Below are positions 23,879-34,959 of a stretch of 64,000 nt of DNA, in pieces (position 1 is the first letter of the stretch; each line of letters begins with the position of its first letter). Made by a program: the position numbers and the translations under genes. The notes below the pieces were generated by a model. It was not told where the DNA came from, did no database searches, and saw nothing but the letters and a program-made list of their open reading frames with translations. The DNA comes from Coprinellus micaceus (taxonomy: Eukaryota; Basidiomycota; Agaricomycetes; Agaricales; Psathyrellaceae), in assembly GCA_951394405.1 (NCBI GenBank), contig OX596338.1, positions 1,674,001-1,738,000 on the forward strand. Reading direction: 5' to 3'.

Positions 23879-24505
23879 ATGGGCATCTCGGTCTGGATCG
23901 TTCCATCCACCGCCGACTCTCAAAGGCTCGACAAGCTCATGAAACCGAAATACGATACCACACACCTCTCCAAATCCTCATACCCCACATTCGACCCGCA
24001 CGTCACCCTTGCTACGAACATCCCAGCCTCAACACGTCTCGAGGACATCCGCGCAGCCCTGAGGCACTCACCCCATGACACTAATGCGGGATACCCCGAC
24101 TCCCGGGCGCCGACCGAGGGCAATTTCGAAGTGAAGTTTGCCAGACTGGAGACTGGGGATAAATATCACCAGTCGGTGTATATCCGATGCAAAGCAACCC
24201 CCGAGATCCTCAACCTCCGCGACACGTTCCACAAAGGCCTCGGCATCGAGGTCAAAACTCCGTTATTTCCTCATCTGTCCCTGGCATACATCGGAGACGA
24301 AGATGCAGAGCAGGGCGAACGGGAGAGGTTCTTGCAGGAGTTGAACGAGCAAGGACGTGTGCGTCAGAGAGAGGATGGCGCGAGCGTGTTGTGTGCACCC
24401 GATCTGGGGGAGTGGGTAGACGGGTTCGAGGTAGCGGACTTGTGGATCGTGAAGACCATTGGTCCAGTGAAAGAATGGGAGGTTCTAGATAGGATCAAGT
24501 TGTGA
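23879..24505 (+). CDS. CPD1: 2',3'-cyclic-nucleotide 3'-phosphodiesterase, CPDase family
   Basis: Single-exon gene of 208 residues in the 2H phosphoesterase superfamily. Family members open cyclic phosphates such as ADP-ribose 1'',2''-cyclic phosphate, a by-product of tRNA splicing. The two catalytic H-x-T/S motifs are present: PHVTLA near residue 41 and PHLSLAYI near residue 133, spaced as in yeast Cpd1 and the plant CPDase. The N-terminal GISVWIVP strand and the late DLWIVKTIGPV strand complete the bilobal fold. The ATG at 23879 is the first in frame and gives the expected start of strand 1. Confidence 0.85.
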   Translation: MGISVWIVPSTADSQRLDKLMKPKYDTTHLSKSSYPTFDPHVTLATNIPASTRLEDIRAALRHSPHDTNAGYPDSRAPTEGNFEVKFARLETGDKYHQSVYIRCKATPEILNLRDTFHKGLGIEVKTPLFPHLSLAYIGDEDAEQGERERFLQELNEQGRVRQREDGASVLCAPDLGEWVDGFEVADLWIVKTIGPVKEWEVLDRIKL

Positions 24506-24591
24506 AGCCCCTATCAATATATCATTAGCGCCCGTGATGTAACAGCATACGCAAGTGATCGGTAATGTGCCAGGCTTAGCCTCTGACCGCG

Positions 24592-25322
24592 ATGAACCCG
24601 CCACATAGTCAGGTAGGTATGATACCGGACGATACTTCTCAACTAGCTAACCCACCGCGACCACGTACCAGAGCTACCAAGCAAGTTCAAACTCTCAGCT
24701 GGCTGAAGCCTTGATAGTCATACCTCCACAACACCTCCCCTCCCAGCCCCCCCTTCCCGAAGCTTCCTACCCCTCCTCAAAGTTTGTTTTGAGCGCAGGC
24801 TCTGTTCTCTTCCGCACACACCCCGCCACGCACACCCTCCAGCTCTGCACCCTCCAAAACACACATGCCCGCTCCCCCACCACACGCTGGATCCTTCCGA
24901 AAGGCCGCAAAGACCAGTTCGAATCGATGGAAAGCGCCGCGGTACGCGAGACGTTCGAGGAGACCGGATACCCCTGTGACCTGTACCCTGTGACTTTGGA
25001 GACGCGGGCTCCGGCCCCAGGAGTAAACCTGGGTCCGTATAAAGTGTTGGAGGCGAAGGCGAGTACCGAGCCGTTTTACATGACGGTCAGGATGTTGAAG
25101 GAGGGGAGTGTGAAGACGGTTTGGTGGTACGTCGCGTGGGTGAGGGGAAACAATGCGCAGAAGGTGGAGGGAGTTGCGATGAGCAATGAGCAAGGGTATG
25201 TCAGTGAGTTCAAGGACGTCCCAGACGCTCTGGAAATTTACAAGGGCACAAAGTTTGAGGGGATTGTCATGAAAGCAGTGGAGCTTGTAACGGACACGTT
25301 ACAAGAGAAGTCTAATCATTAG
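24592..25322 (+). CDS. Nudix hydrolase
   Basis: Two exons: a 21-nt first exon (24592-24612) and 24672-25322, giving 223 residues. The long frame has no ATG at its start (a stop lies at 24648 and no ATG follows before the conserved part), so I place the start in a small upstream exon, which joins in frame across a 59-nt GT-AG intron. The Nudix box is complete: G-x5-E-x7-RE-x2-EE-x-G, read as GRKDQFESMESAAVRETFEETGY at about residues 84-106. Such enzymes cleave nucleoside diphosphates linked to another group; inositol pyrophosphate or diadenosine substrates are possible, but specificity cannot be told. It converges on GUS1, with only 49 bp between stop codons. Confidence 0.83.
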
Positions 25323-25371
25323 AATGTACAGTTTCGAGTTCCGGGGGTACCTATGGTATACGGTCTACAGT

Positions 25372-27856
25372 CTATGGGTGAATATTATCAATCTCGTACA
25401 TCTGGGTCACCTCGGTAGGCTTGGGAAGGGGAATATCGGCGTTAATCTGTTCAACCTCGTACATCCTGCTCACAAGGACGGCAGGGGTAGCCTTCTCCAC
25501 AGAAGGGGCGGCAGCAGGTGCAAGATTGGGAGCAGCCGCAGTCGAAGCCTTACTAGCAACGCTGCCCGCACGCCCATCAGGAATGAGGAAGAATTCGCGG
25601 GTCCCGTTATTCTCCCCGTCGTAGATGTAGTAACCCTTCCTCTCGAACTGCATGATGTCCCCCCTTTTCAAGTCGAGGATGTTCGCATCCGCAAACACCC
25701 CGTCCTTGAACTCAGTCGCAGGAGTGACAAAGTCGGCGAACTGGTCGTTCTCCTCGAGCTTCTTCTTAGTGATAAGGTAGTCAAAGTCGACGAGGGACGC
25801 GTTGGGGATGGGGTTCTCGGGGGTGGGGGCCGCGAGCCAAGTAATCTTCTTCTTGGTGGTCTTGAAGTCACCAGCGAGGTTGAGATCCATAGTCACGGAG
25901 GTGATGGCTCCTGAGGCGTCGACCTGCTTGGAGCGGACGATGGCGTTGCCCCAGTCCATAAGGGTGACCTCCTCGTTGTCCTCGAAGGACGCAGCATCGG
26001 CCTGCTCGATGATGATGCTCGAGGCGTAGACAGTCTTCTTTTCGCCGATATCCGGGTTCTTCTTGTGCTTGGGATTCGACTTGATCTCAGGTGTAATGGG
26101 GCCGCCATTGACGGTGACGGGGACCGCTTTGTCCTTGACGATTGCCCAGTGCCTGGGAGCGATAGGGTCGATGATCTTCTTGTTGAGCGCCCAGATGGAA
26201 TCCCACTCGAGAGATACGGCAGCCTGTGATGGACCCTGAAGCAACATAAACTGCTTCAGAGCATCCACGGTCATACCACGACGACGGATACCACGGACGG
26301 TGGGGAATCGAGGATCGTCCCAGCCGCTAACGTGCTTGTTGTCAACGAACCAGTGAAGCTTGCGCTTGGAGAGCAAGGTATAGACGAAGTTGAGACGGCT
26401 GAAGTCCCAGATGTTGACCTTGCGGAGGCCGAGAGTCTTGATCATCCAGAGGTATTGGGGGTTGCGGTCGCGGTATTCGTTGGTCCTGAGAGCGTGAGTG
26501 ACACCCTCGAGCGAATCAACGGCGGGGCAGGCAAAGTCGTAGGTGGGATAGATCTTCCACTTGTCACTGTAGAAAGCGTTAGGTCTACAGTTGGCGGACA
26601 ATAACTAGAGGATACCTACCCAGTGCGGTGGTGAGGAAGAATGTTGCACCGGTAGATAACAGGATCGCGCAGGGCCTTGTTGGGGTTGTCGTAGCTGAGC
26701 TTGGCGCGGATGCACCACCTCTGACCTTCCGCAGAACCTGTCTTCATCCCTTCAAAGCGCTTCAAACTATCCTCAACAGCGTCGTCGCGATGTTTAGAAG
26801 GAATTCCGTCGAAACGCTCCTTCTGCATCTGCTCCTTTTCGGTGTCATCGGCGTAGGCGTGACCATCCTTGATCATCTTGACCGCGAGCTCGTAGAGTTG
26901 GTCAAAGTAATCGGATGTATGAGTGACTTGGTCACCGTGGACACCCATGAGTTGAAGGTCCTCCATGATAGTCTCCTCAAATTCGCTCTGAAGAGACATG
27001 AGTGAAATGTTCAATTGTACATAGACTGCACTCACCCTCTCTTTGGAAGGGTTAGTGTCATCGAAGCGGATGATCATCTTGCCCTTGTACATCTGGGCAA
27101 AGTACTGGTTAAGGAGTGCGGCCTTAGCATGGCCGATGTGGAGGTACCCAGAGGGCTCGGGAGGGAATCGAGTCACAACCTGCCCCTCTACGGCGCCTTG
27201 TAAACCCAGGGCAAAGCCAGCAGCAGCCTTGTTGTTGCGAGCCTTGCTGGCCTTGGCAGCAGCGAGGTCCGTGATCAGGGTCTGGGTGGACTTGAGGTTG
27301 TCGAGGTGCGAGAACCATCGGGCGAGGTGAAGATGCGCATTGTTCTTGAGGAGGCCAAGCACTTTGACACTACCTGGAATAGCACTGGGTAAACCGAGGC
27401 GTCAGGCCCAGAACCGGTGACGAAGCATACCTTTCAATGCACCCCAAACGGCCCAGTCAGCAGCAGTTATGTCATGTCCGACGAGGTATGTTCGGTATGC
27501 GAGGTGATCGTCGAGCGAATCCAAAGCTGCGACGATGTCATTGAACACAGTAACAGTTCGCAGATTCGCCGCGAGCGCGAGGAAGGAAGGAGTCTGGCGC
27601 GAGTTCAGCGGGGTGGCTCGTCATTGACATGTTTTTGGGGTATTACTTTAGCGCTGTCGCCCCCTACGTTTCCTTCCTTTGCGAGGATCGAGATGATCTC
27701 ATCTTCGGTATTGACCGCCTGGCCACTGAGCTCGAGAGAGAGGCCGGTGGCGGCGTCATCGAAGACGATGGCTGCGAGCCCGGTGTTGGCAGCGAGGGCG
27801 GTGGCGCCGTAGGGAAAGGGGCTCTGCTTCGGGGAGACGGTGAGGACAGCGGCCAT
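25372..27856 (-). CDS. GUS1: Glutamyl-tRNA synthetase, cytoplasmic
   Basis: Class I aminoacyl-tRNA synthetase charging tRNA-Glu in the cytosol. Five exons (27647-27856, 27431-27593, 27036-27373, 26620-26987, 25372-26566) give 757 residues. Residues 1-125 form a GST-like N-terminal domain ending DITAADWAVWGAL, the part that in yeast Gus1 docks on the Arc1 cofactor. The catalytic domain has PPEPSGYLHIGHAKA (HIGH motif) and IRFDDTNP, then RTNEYRDRNPQY, and LLSKRKL as the KMSKS-type loop. The C-terminal beta-barrel domains follow (LKRGDIMQFERKGYYIYD). The tail has an Ala/Pro-rich linker. Intron 3 (26988-27035) is 48 nt and in frame. The start shares a 171-bp divergent promoter with LEU4. Confidence 0.94.
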
Positions 27857-28027
27857 GGTGGACTGGAAGAGATGTCGATTCTCATCTAATCGCGAGTCAA
27901 ATCGAGTCAATTGTTGATCACATGCTCGGCTGAAATTTATAGACGCTCGAGGTCGGCCTTTCGGGCGAAACTCAATATTATTCTCTCTTTCCTTCTCCCT
28001 CCTCCTCCTCCCTCCTTTCCTTTCACG
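27857..28027. promoter_or_regulatory. Divergent promoter GUS1/LEU4
   Basis: Only 171 bp separate the two start codons, so control elements must be shared or interleaved. A C/T-rich tract lies just upstream of LEU4. I see no clear Gcn4-type TGACTC or TATAAA; the assignment as a bidirectional promoter is by position only. Confidence 0.5.
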
Positions 28028-30603
28028 ATGCCTATGCTGTGGGTGCTCCCATCTTCAGCGTCGGACACTGCTCACACACACCTTACAGCGCCGATCCTTC
28101 CCAAAAGTACAAGGGATATACCCCTATTGATCTCCCAGATCGCAAGTGGCCGTCGCAGAAGTATGGCAAGGTCCCCATCTGGCTGTCTACCGATCTGCGC
28201 GACGGAAACCAGGCCCTCGCAAACCCCATGACCATCGAGCAAAAGACTACTTTCTTCCGGCAGCTCGTCAAGGTCGGCGTCAAGGAGATCGAGGTCGCAT
28301 ACCCCGCAGCCAGCGACACCGACTTCCAGTTCGTCCGTGGCCTGATTGAGAACAACGAGATCCCAGACGATACCTGGGTTCAGGTGCGTCTCATTTAGCT
28401 TCCACAGCCTCCATATGGTCTCTGACAAGATGACTGTAGGTTCTTACCCCCGCACGAGAAGATTTGATCCGCCGGACAATCGACTCTGTCGCTGGCGCTA
28501 AGCAGGCCATCATCCACATGTACAATGCCACCTCCCCTACCTTCCGGGAAGTCGTCTTCCGCAATTCCAAGGAAAAGACCATCGAGTTGGCTGTCTCTCA
28601 CACCAAGCTCGTTCGCCAGCTGACGGAGGAATGCACCGCCAAGCACGGCACCAAGTTCAGATATGAATACAGCCCGGAGACCTTCACCCAGACGGAGCCC
28701 GACTTTGCCATCGAGGTATGTGAGGCGGTTAAGGCGACTTGGGGCAAAGCCGGTCCTGGAGAGGATAGAATCGTCTTCAACCTGCCTGCGACTGTGGAGA
28801 TCGCACCTCCCAACCACTACGCGGATCTGGTACGTTGCAGTCTCTCGGTGGCTAAGATATAGGTTAACAAAGAATAGATCGAATATTTCTGCAAGAATAT
28901 CACTGAGCGAGACCATGTCATCGTCAGTTTGCACCCTCATAATGACCGAGGTCCGTCGTGTTCCAGACCTTGAGACCATTCCAGCCTTACCTTCCTATCA
29001 AGGATGCGGCATTGCTGCTGCTGAGCTCGGTATGCTGGCTGGAGGTGACCGTGTTGAAGGCTGCTTGTTCGGCAATGGCGAGCGTACTGGCAACGTCGAT
29101 ATTGTCGCGTTGGCCCTCAACCTCTATACCCAGGGTGTCAACCCTAGCCTCGACTTCAGCGACATTCAGTCGGTCATTGACACTGTTACCCAGTGCACCG
29201 ATCTCCCCATCCACCCCCGATACCCCTGGGCCGGCGATCTCGTATACACCGCCTTCTCCGGGTCCCACCAAGACGCCATCAAGAAGGGTTTCGAGGCCCA
29301 GAAGGTTCGCCATGCCAAGGCTGTGCAGGAGGGCGCTCCCCAGTACTGGGACATCCCGTACCTCCCCATCGATCCTGCCGACTTGGGCCAGAACTACGAA
29401 GCCGTCATCCGTGTCAACTCCCAGTCTGGCAAGGGCGGTATCGCGTATCTCGTCAAGCAGCACCTGCAACTGGACATGCCTCGCAAGATGCAGGTTGCGT
29501 TTTACCAGGTTATCCAAGACATTTCGGATCGCGAGGCTCGCGAGATGACTGTCGAGGATATCACCAACGCCTTCAGGTCGGCCTACCATTACGGTGGGTC
29601 CAAGTTCGCTGGACGCCTGTCTTTGCGAAACTTCAAGATCTCCCACGAGCCTGGAGATGATCCCAACGACTCTGGAGACGAGGCCCCCGGCCGCAGGTTC
29701 GACGGTACAGTCTCCGTGGACGGTGTCTACCGGGTTGTCCGTGGTAACGGGAACGGTCCCCTGTCCTCCCTATTGGATGCCCTCAAGACCCACTTGGACC
29801 TTGACTTCGCCATTCGTGACTATACTGAACACACCGTTGGCGAGGGCCAGGAATCCAAGGCCGCTTCCTATGTCGAAATTGTTCCCGCTGGGGATCGCAA
29901 GTCCACCAAGTCATGGTGGGGTGTTGGCCTGGACTCCGATATTGCTGGCTCTGGCCTCCGCGCGTTGATCAGCGCCGTCAACTCTGCCATTGGAGATCGC
30001 ACCCTCCCCGAACTCAAGCTTAGCGTTGGCTTCAACGCTCAGTCTGGCGCGGAGGATGTTGCCAGCTTGATTGTCAATGCCCTCGGCCTCGAGCTTCCCC
30101 GTCGTCTACAAACTTCGTTCTTCGAAGTTGTGCAGCGCGCTGCTCGCGAATCCTCCGGGGAGATTTCTTATGAGGCCCTCACTAACCTCTTCAAGAGCAC
30201 CTACCGGTTCCAGAGCGGCGCTGATGCACCCACTGCGACGTTCGCTCTCGGGCCCTTCAAGCTCAAGTCGGGCGAGGGGAGCAAGAGGACGTTCGTTGGT
30301 GAAGTCGTGTTCAACGGTCAAAGAAAGGCGGTTACGGGAGATGGTAATGGGCCCCTGTCATCCGCTCTCGCTTCCATCCACCCTTCCATCGACGGTGTCT
30401 TGACTATCCGCGAGTACTCCGAGCACTCAATCGGCGAGGGTGCCGAGGTGTTGGCTGCCTCGTACGTGGAGTTGTTGTACGAGGTACCTGGCCGGAAGAA
30501 GAGAAGCGCGTGGGGTATCGGCACGGATACGGATATCTCTGCGTCCGGTATCAAGGCTGTCTTCAATGCTGCAAGCAGCTTGGAGGTCGTCGTGAAGGCG
30601 TAA
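28028..30603 (+). CDS. LEU4: 2-isopropylmalate synthase
   Basis: First committed step of leucine biosynthesis: condenses acetyl-CoA with 2-ketoisovalerate. Exons 28028-28038, 28089-28383, 28440-28829, 28878-28950 and 29003-30603 give 789 residues. The first exon is only 11 nt (M-P-M-L) and was placed because it joins in frame to [10 protein letters not shown], the family N-terminus. The TIM-barrel active site has STDLRDGNQ (catalytic Arg) and SLHPHNDRG (metal-binding His pair). [10 protein letters not shown] follows. The protein is longer than usual at the C-terminus: the leucine-sensing regulatory part shows two similar blocks ([14 protein letters not shown] near residue 510 and [14 protein letters not shown] near 700), each followed by EHxxGEG and ASYVE. 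A duplicated regulatory domain is therefore visible. Confidence 0.95.
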
Positions 30604-30944
30604 AAGGTCACTGCATCATTCTTTTGCGGTGGCCAGTCTTGTATTGAATAGTAAATGTAAAGTACTAACACATGTATTCTATTCGGATTCAACCTTGCAT
30701 TTACCGTGACTGCCGTCCCTCAATTCTCAGGGGCACCTTTCCCAAAAATGGGACTCGAATTGCTTCCGCTGGGTCATCACACAGCCACCTACGAGGAGCG
30801 GCAGGCTGAGGCGGACGTACACTCCTGGTTAACTGCAGCCCACTACTGTCCTTGACTCATTCCCATTCAGTGTCCTGTGCATCAGGTATCCGTCCCGCGT
30901 GACGACAGCTGTTGCCAGTACACTACAGCTTGTCCCCAACCATC
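30604..30944. other. Intergenic, LEU4 to ATG9
   Basis: 341 bp holding the LEU4 3' flank and the ATG9 promoter. Nothing else is recognised. Confidence 0.5.
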
Positions 30945-33900
30945 ATGGCGTCTGGTTCTCGAAGACCAAGAGACAATAATGATGCCTCCTCGCTATCCTT
31001 CCTCTCCCCGGGCAGTGGTCTAGCAAGCTCAAGACCATTTCTCAATATGATTAACCCCATAGGCCGACAGTACCAAGGCTACATACGTGCTGATGCGCCT
31101 CTCGACGAAGAAGACGAAGAAGAACAGGCCCAGGATAAACGCGGGGAGTCCACCGAGGAAGAGGACAACAGTGTCGGGGCGAGGAAGGGACGCGCGGCGA
31201 CACCCTCGGCCAAGTCTCAGGGCAAGCGCAGAGTAGGGATGGCTGGGAGCTCGGTATGGCACGGAGACGCTTCGGAGATGAACGTGTTACGGCCGAATAT
31301 ACAGAGGAATGAGGAACAGGAGGAGAGTGAGGACGATGAGGTGCCACAAGATTTCATGATCGAGGCGAGGAGTCCGCCGAAGCATGGAAATCCGAGGAAC
31401 AAGAGCAGCGGGAAAGGGGCGAACATCCCTCCTCCAGCGACGAGGACACCAAATGGAGGCCGCGTGCAGCCTTTATACTCGATAGCTGGAGCGAAGAGTC
31501 CGCCGAGACCGGTCCAGCCGTTATTACCCACCCATGTATCTCAGCCGCCTAAACCTTCTGATTTGGAGCGAGAAGGGAGTGCGCCACCATCGAGCGTACC
31601 GAGGGCACCGTCGAGTCTGGGTGGGGGATTGAGCGATGGCACGAGGCATCAGGGAAAGCCGATGCGTGGTCTTGACGAATACGAGAAGGCGCTGTGGAAT
31701 TGGGTCAATGTATACAACCTCGACGCGTTCTTGCAGGAGGTGTATGCGTACTATGAGGGGAATGGAATCTACAGCATTGCGTTGTCGAGGGGATTGAATC
31801 TGTTGTGAGTGATATGTTCATCTTGCGAGGTCAGTTGCTAAATCGCAAGCCGCAGGACGGTTGGGTTCGTTATTGGATTTTCAACGTTCTTGTTGGGGTG
31901 CATCGACTATTCCAAGTTTCGTCACCAGAAGGTCACCCATCTCTCGGACGTGGTCATCGACCGATGTGTCGCCAAATTCTCTGGATTCACACTCCTCTTC
32001 TTCATCCTCTTCACCGCATTCTACGTATGGCAAATAGTGTCGTACATCCTGAGCGTCATGCGCCTCGTGGACATGTACAACTTCTACACATACCTCCTGA
32101 AGATCCCCGACACCGACATTCAAACCATCTCTTGGTCTGAAGTTGTCCGCCGCATCGGTGCAATCCGCGAAGAGAACCCCATCACCGCAATCTCCTCAAA
32201 ATCGCGACATAAAGACAACAACACGTCCACTGCTAAGCTCGACGCGCACGACATCGCCAACCGCATTATGCGACAGGAGAACTACCTCATCGCTCTGTTT
32301 AACAAGGAACTCGTGGACCTCCGCGTTCCTCTTCCTTCGGCCCTCTCGCGGTTCGTCACGGAGGAGCAGGGGAAGGGCAAGGTGCTGACGCAAGCGTTGG
32401 AGTGGAACTTGAGGTTTTGTTTGATGGAGTATTTGTTTGACGAGCATGGAAAAGTGCGCAGGGTGTTCTTGAAGAGCCGAAATCGCGCGGCCTTGATTGA
32501 GGGATTGAGGAGGAGGTTTGTGTTCATGGGGATTTTGAACGCGATCTTTGCCCCGTTGATTGTGTCATACTTCCTGATGTATTCCTTCTTCAGATATTTC
32601 GAGGTACGTTGCCCCGTTCCTATGTCGGATATTTGCCGACTGACGCGGTCTTTATAGCAATACCACAAGGATCCAGGGTCGATTGGAGGTCGGCGGTACA
32701 CGTTATACGCGCAGTGGAAGTTCAGGGAGTTCAATGAACTCCCGCATATCTTCACTCGCAGGTTGGATGAAAGTTACCCCATCGCCAGCATGTATATCGG
32801 CCAGTTCCCCAACGGCAAGTTGACCATTATCATGAGGTATGTAACGTCGTATTGTGTACCCTCAGGACTAACCTAAGCCGCCTCACAGGTTCGTCGCCTT
32901 CATTGCGGGCTCCTTCGCCGCTGTCCTCGTTCTTGCCACTGTCCTCGACCCCGACCTCTTTCTCAGTTTTGAAATCACCCCTCACCGCACTGTCCTCTTC
33001 TACCTTGGTATCTTCGGAGGTATCCTCACTGTTGCGCGCGGCATGATCCCTGAGGAGAACCGCGTATTTGACCCCGAGCTCCTCATGACCGAAGTCATTA
33101 CCTACACCCACTATATGCCCGACGAGTGGGCTGGCCAACTTCACTCGAAGAGCGTCCACGAGCAGTTTGGAGAGCTCTTTGCGATGAAGGTTATGACCTT
33201 CGTCCGAGAGATTATCAGCGTCGTGGCAACGCCCTTCGTCCTGTGGTTCAGCCTGCCCGAGTGTGCCCCGCAGATTGTGGATTTCTTCAGGGAGTTCAGC
33301 GTCCACGTCGATGGGCGGGGCTATGTGTGTAGCTTTGCCGAGTTCAACTTTGAGAGGCACGGCAATGTCAAGGTGAGGGTGTTTGCTTGGACCTCTACAT
33401 GGGATGATGAGCGCTAATATTCTGATCGATGTAGTTCGGTGCCCCTGCCAAGGCTCAGGATAAACGAATGATCTCGAACGAGGGCAAGATGGAGAAGAGT
33501 TTTTTGAACTTCAAGGCGACGAATCCGGATTGGAACCCCTCCGACCCGTCTGGCTCTCTCTATCTTAATCGTGTGGCAGACCTCACAGCGAACCTGCACC
33601 ATACACTCAGTAGTAGGCGGCGGCAACAGGCGCAGGTCAACCCACATTCGGATCTTTCAGCAACAGTGCACTTCGCTCCAGATACTGGACATTCCACAGG
33701 TCGATTGGACAGGTCACAGGACTATGATCGCGCTTTGAAGCAGAGCCAAGCTGCTGCACTCGCGAGGAGGAAGCACATAGGATTGGTGGGCCATGGGATG
33801 GCTGGGAGCATGATGACTATGTCTATGCTCGGGGCTGGGATGGCGACATCCGTGTATGCGGGAGGGGCTGCAATGGCTGATACAGCAGTGTTAGGGGATT

Positions 33901-34175
33901 CGCAGAATAGTATGGTGCTGCAGCACGGACAGCAGGACCAGCCAACGCAGGACGAGGGGTTAAATTCGGCACCTCCAGCTGTGAACAGTGCAAGACTGGA
34001 CAATGAGATCGGACTAGGAGACTCGTATGTGGATGGGGCAAAGAGGCCGATTCAGCCGTTTGTTGCGGAACAGGATGACGAGGAGGAAAGACTTTTGGAG
34101 GATGGTGGTGTTCTAGGACTGTTGGCTCAGATCTATGGTAGACGCGAGGGGCAGGGCGGTGTAGGGATTTCATGA
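30945..34175 (+). CDS. ATG9: Autophagy protein ATG9, lipid scramblase
   Basis: Multispanning membrane protein on small vesicles that seed the phagophore; Atg9 scrambles lipids between leaflets. Five exons (30945-31804, 31856-32603, 32658-32836, 32889-33372, 33435-34175) give 1003 residues. Residues 1-250 are disordered, acidic and Ser/Pro-rich. The core starts at LDEYEKALWNWVNVYNLDAFLQEVY, with membrane segments TVGFVIGFSTFLLGC, FTLLFFILFTAFYVWQIVSYI, FVFMGILNAIFAPLIVSYFLM, FVAFIAGSFAAVLVLATVL and VLFYLGIFGGILTVARG. Conserved blocks YTHYMPDEWAGQLHS and FNFERHGNVKFGAP are clear. The C-terminal 250 residues are low-complexity with a Gly/Met-rich stretch. All splice phases agree. Confidence 0.94.
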
Positions 34176-34256
34176 TTTCACGACTACATTCGATGTCCCA
34201 CTATTACTGTACATGGCTTGCTTTGTTGCACCGAGTTCTCTAGCCCTGATCTGCTT

Positions 34257-34888
34257 TCACTGGGGGTCTTTGGCCAGAATCTCTTGTACGCGCTTGACTT
34301 TGTGAACGTTTCCTTCGCCCGGGAGGATATCAGGTCTGTCCGTCCTCGTGCCGATGCGAATGTCCGTCGCGATGCGGGCACTACCTAGATCAGAGGGTAG
34401 GTGCGAGAAACAGCTTTGGATTGTACATATGGGGTCACCTTTGGCGTGGACAGCGGCATGGCAGTCATGGATTGCCTGAGATACCTGGGACCAGGGCCCT
34501 TCGAGGTTCGTCCCATAGCCGCTGGACCCCGTTCAGGTTGATAGAGAACGATATCGATTGAAGGCATCTCACTGGAGCTGTTCTTGGGGACGTAAGGAAC
34601 AAAGAAATCAATAACCAGAGTATGTGCCTGCCTTGTATTTCAGGCCGGATTTCTCAAGGACGCGCTGACATTCCGCAATCTCTTCGGCGACCTTGGAACA
34701 AGAATAGGTGTCAGCGCCACCGAGTACGTGAGTATTGATACACGCCGACGACGAAGCAACTCACCGAGGAGCTCCCAGTCCCTATTGGGATGAGACAGAA
34801 GTCTTCACGGCACAATCAACTCGCCTTGTCCATCGACCACGACGACGCACGCACCTGCGACGGCGTAGAGTTCAGGCGCTGTGGACAT
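34257..34888 (-). CDS. ECM15: ECM15/MTH1187-family (UPF0045) thiamine-binding-like protein
   Basis: A small ferredoxin-fold protein of the family that includes yeast Ecm15 and archaeal MTH1187; bacterial relatives bind thiamine or its precursor. Exons recognised on the minus strand: 34855-34888, 34765-34802, 34632-34691, then a block starting at GYGTNLEGPWSQVSQAIHDCH and a last exon ending at 34257. Family motifs are FCLIPIGTGS, VAEEIAECQRVLEKSGLKY, GTNLEGPW, and ATDIRIGTRTDRPD. Exons 1-3 and 4-5 join cleanly. The exon 3/exon 4 junction does not: the best donor after LKYK is GC, and the phases do not match, with about five nucleotides (Met-His in relatives) unaccounted for. This may be a missed microexon or a lesion. 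It is divergent from the IRS4-like gene by 71 bp. Confidence 0.75.
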
Positions 34889-34959
34889 TGGTCAGAAGCA
34901 AGAGATCGAATTCAGTGATTACCCAATCACAGCACTCAACTTCGACACCGACGGTGACG

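Noticed and set aside
24711..25322. Nudix gene starting at a TTG codon (24711)
   Set aside because: A non-ATG start is unlikely in a fungal nuclear gene; a short upstream exon with ATG joins in frame.
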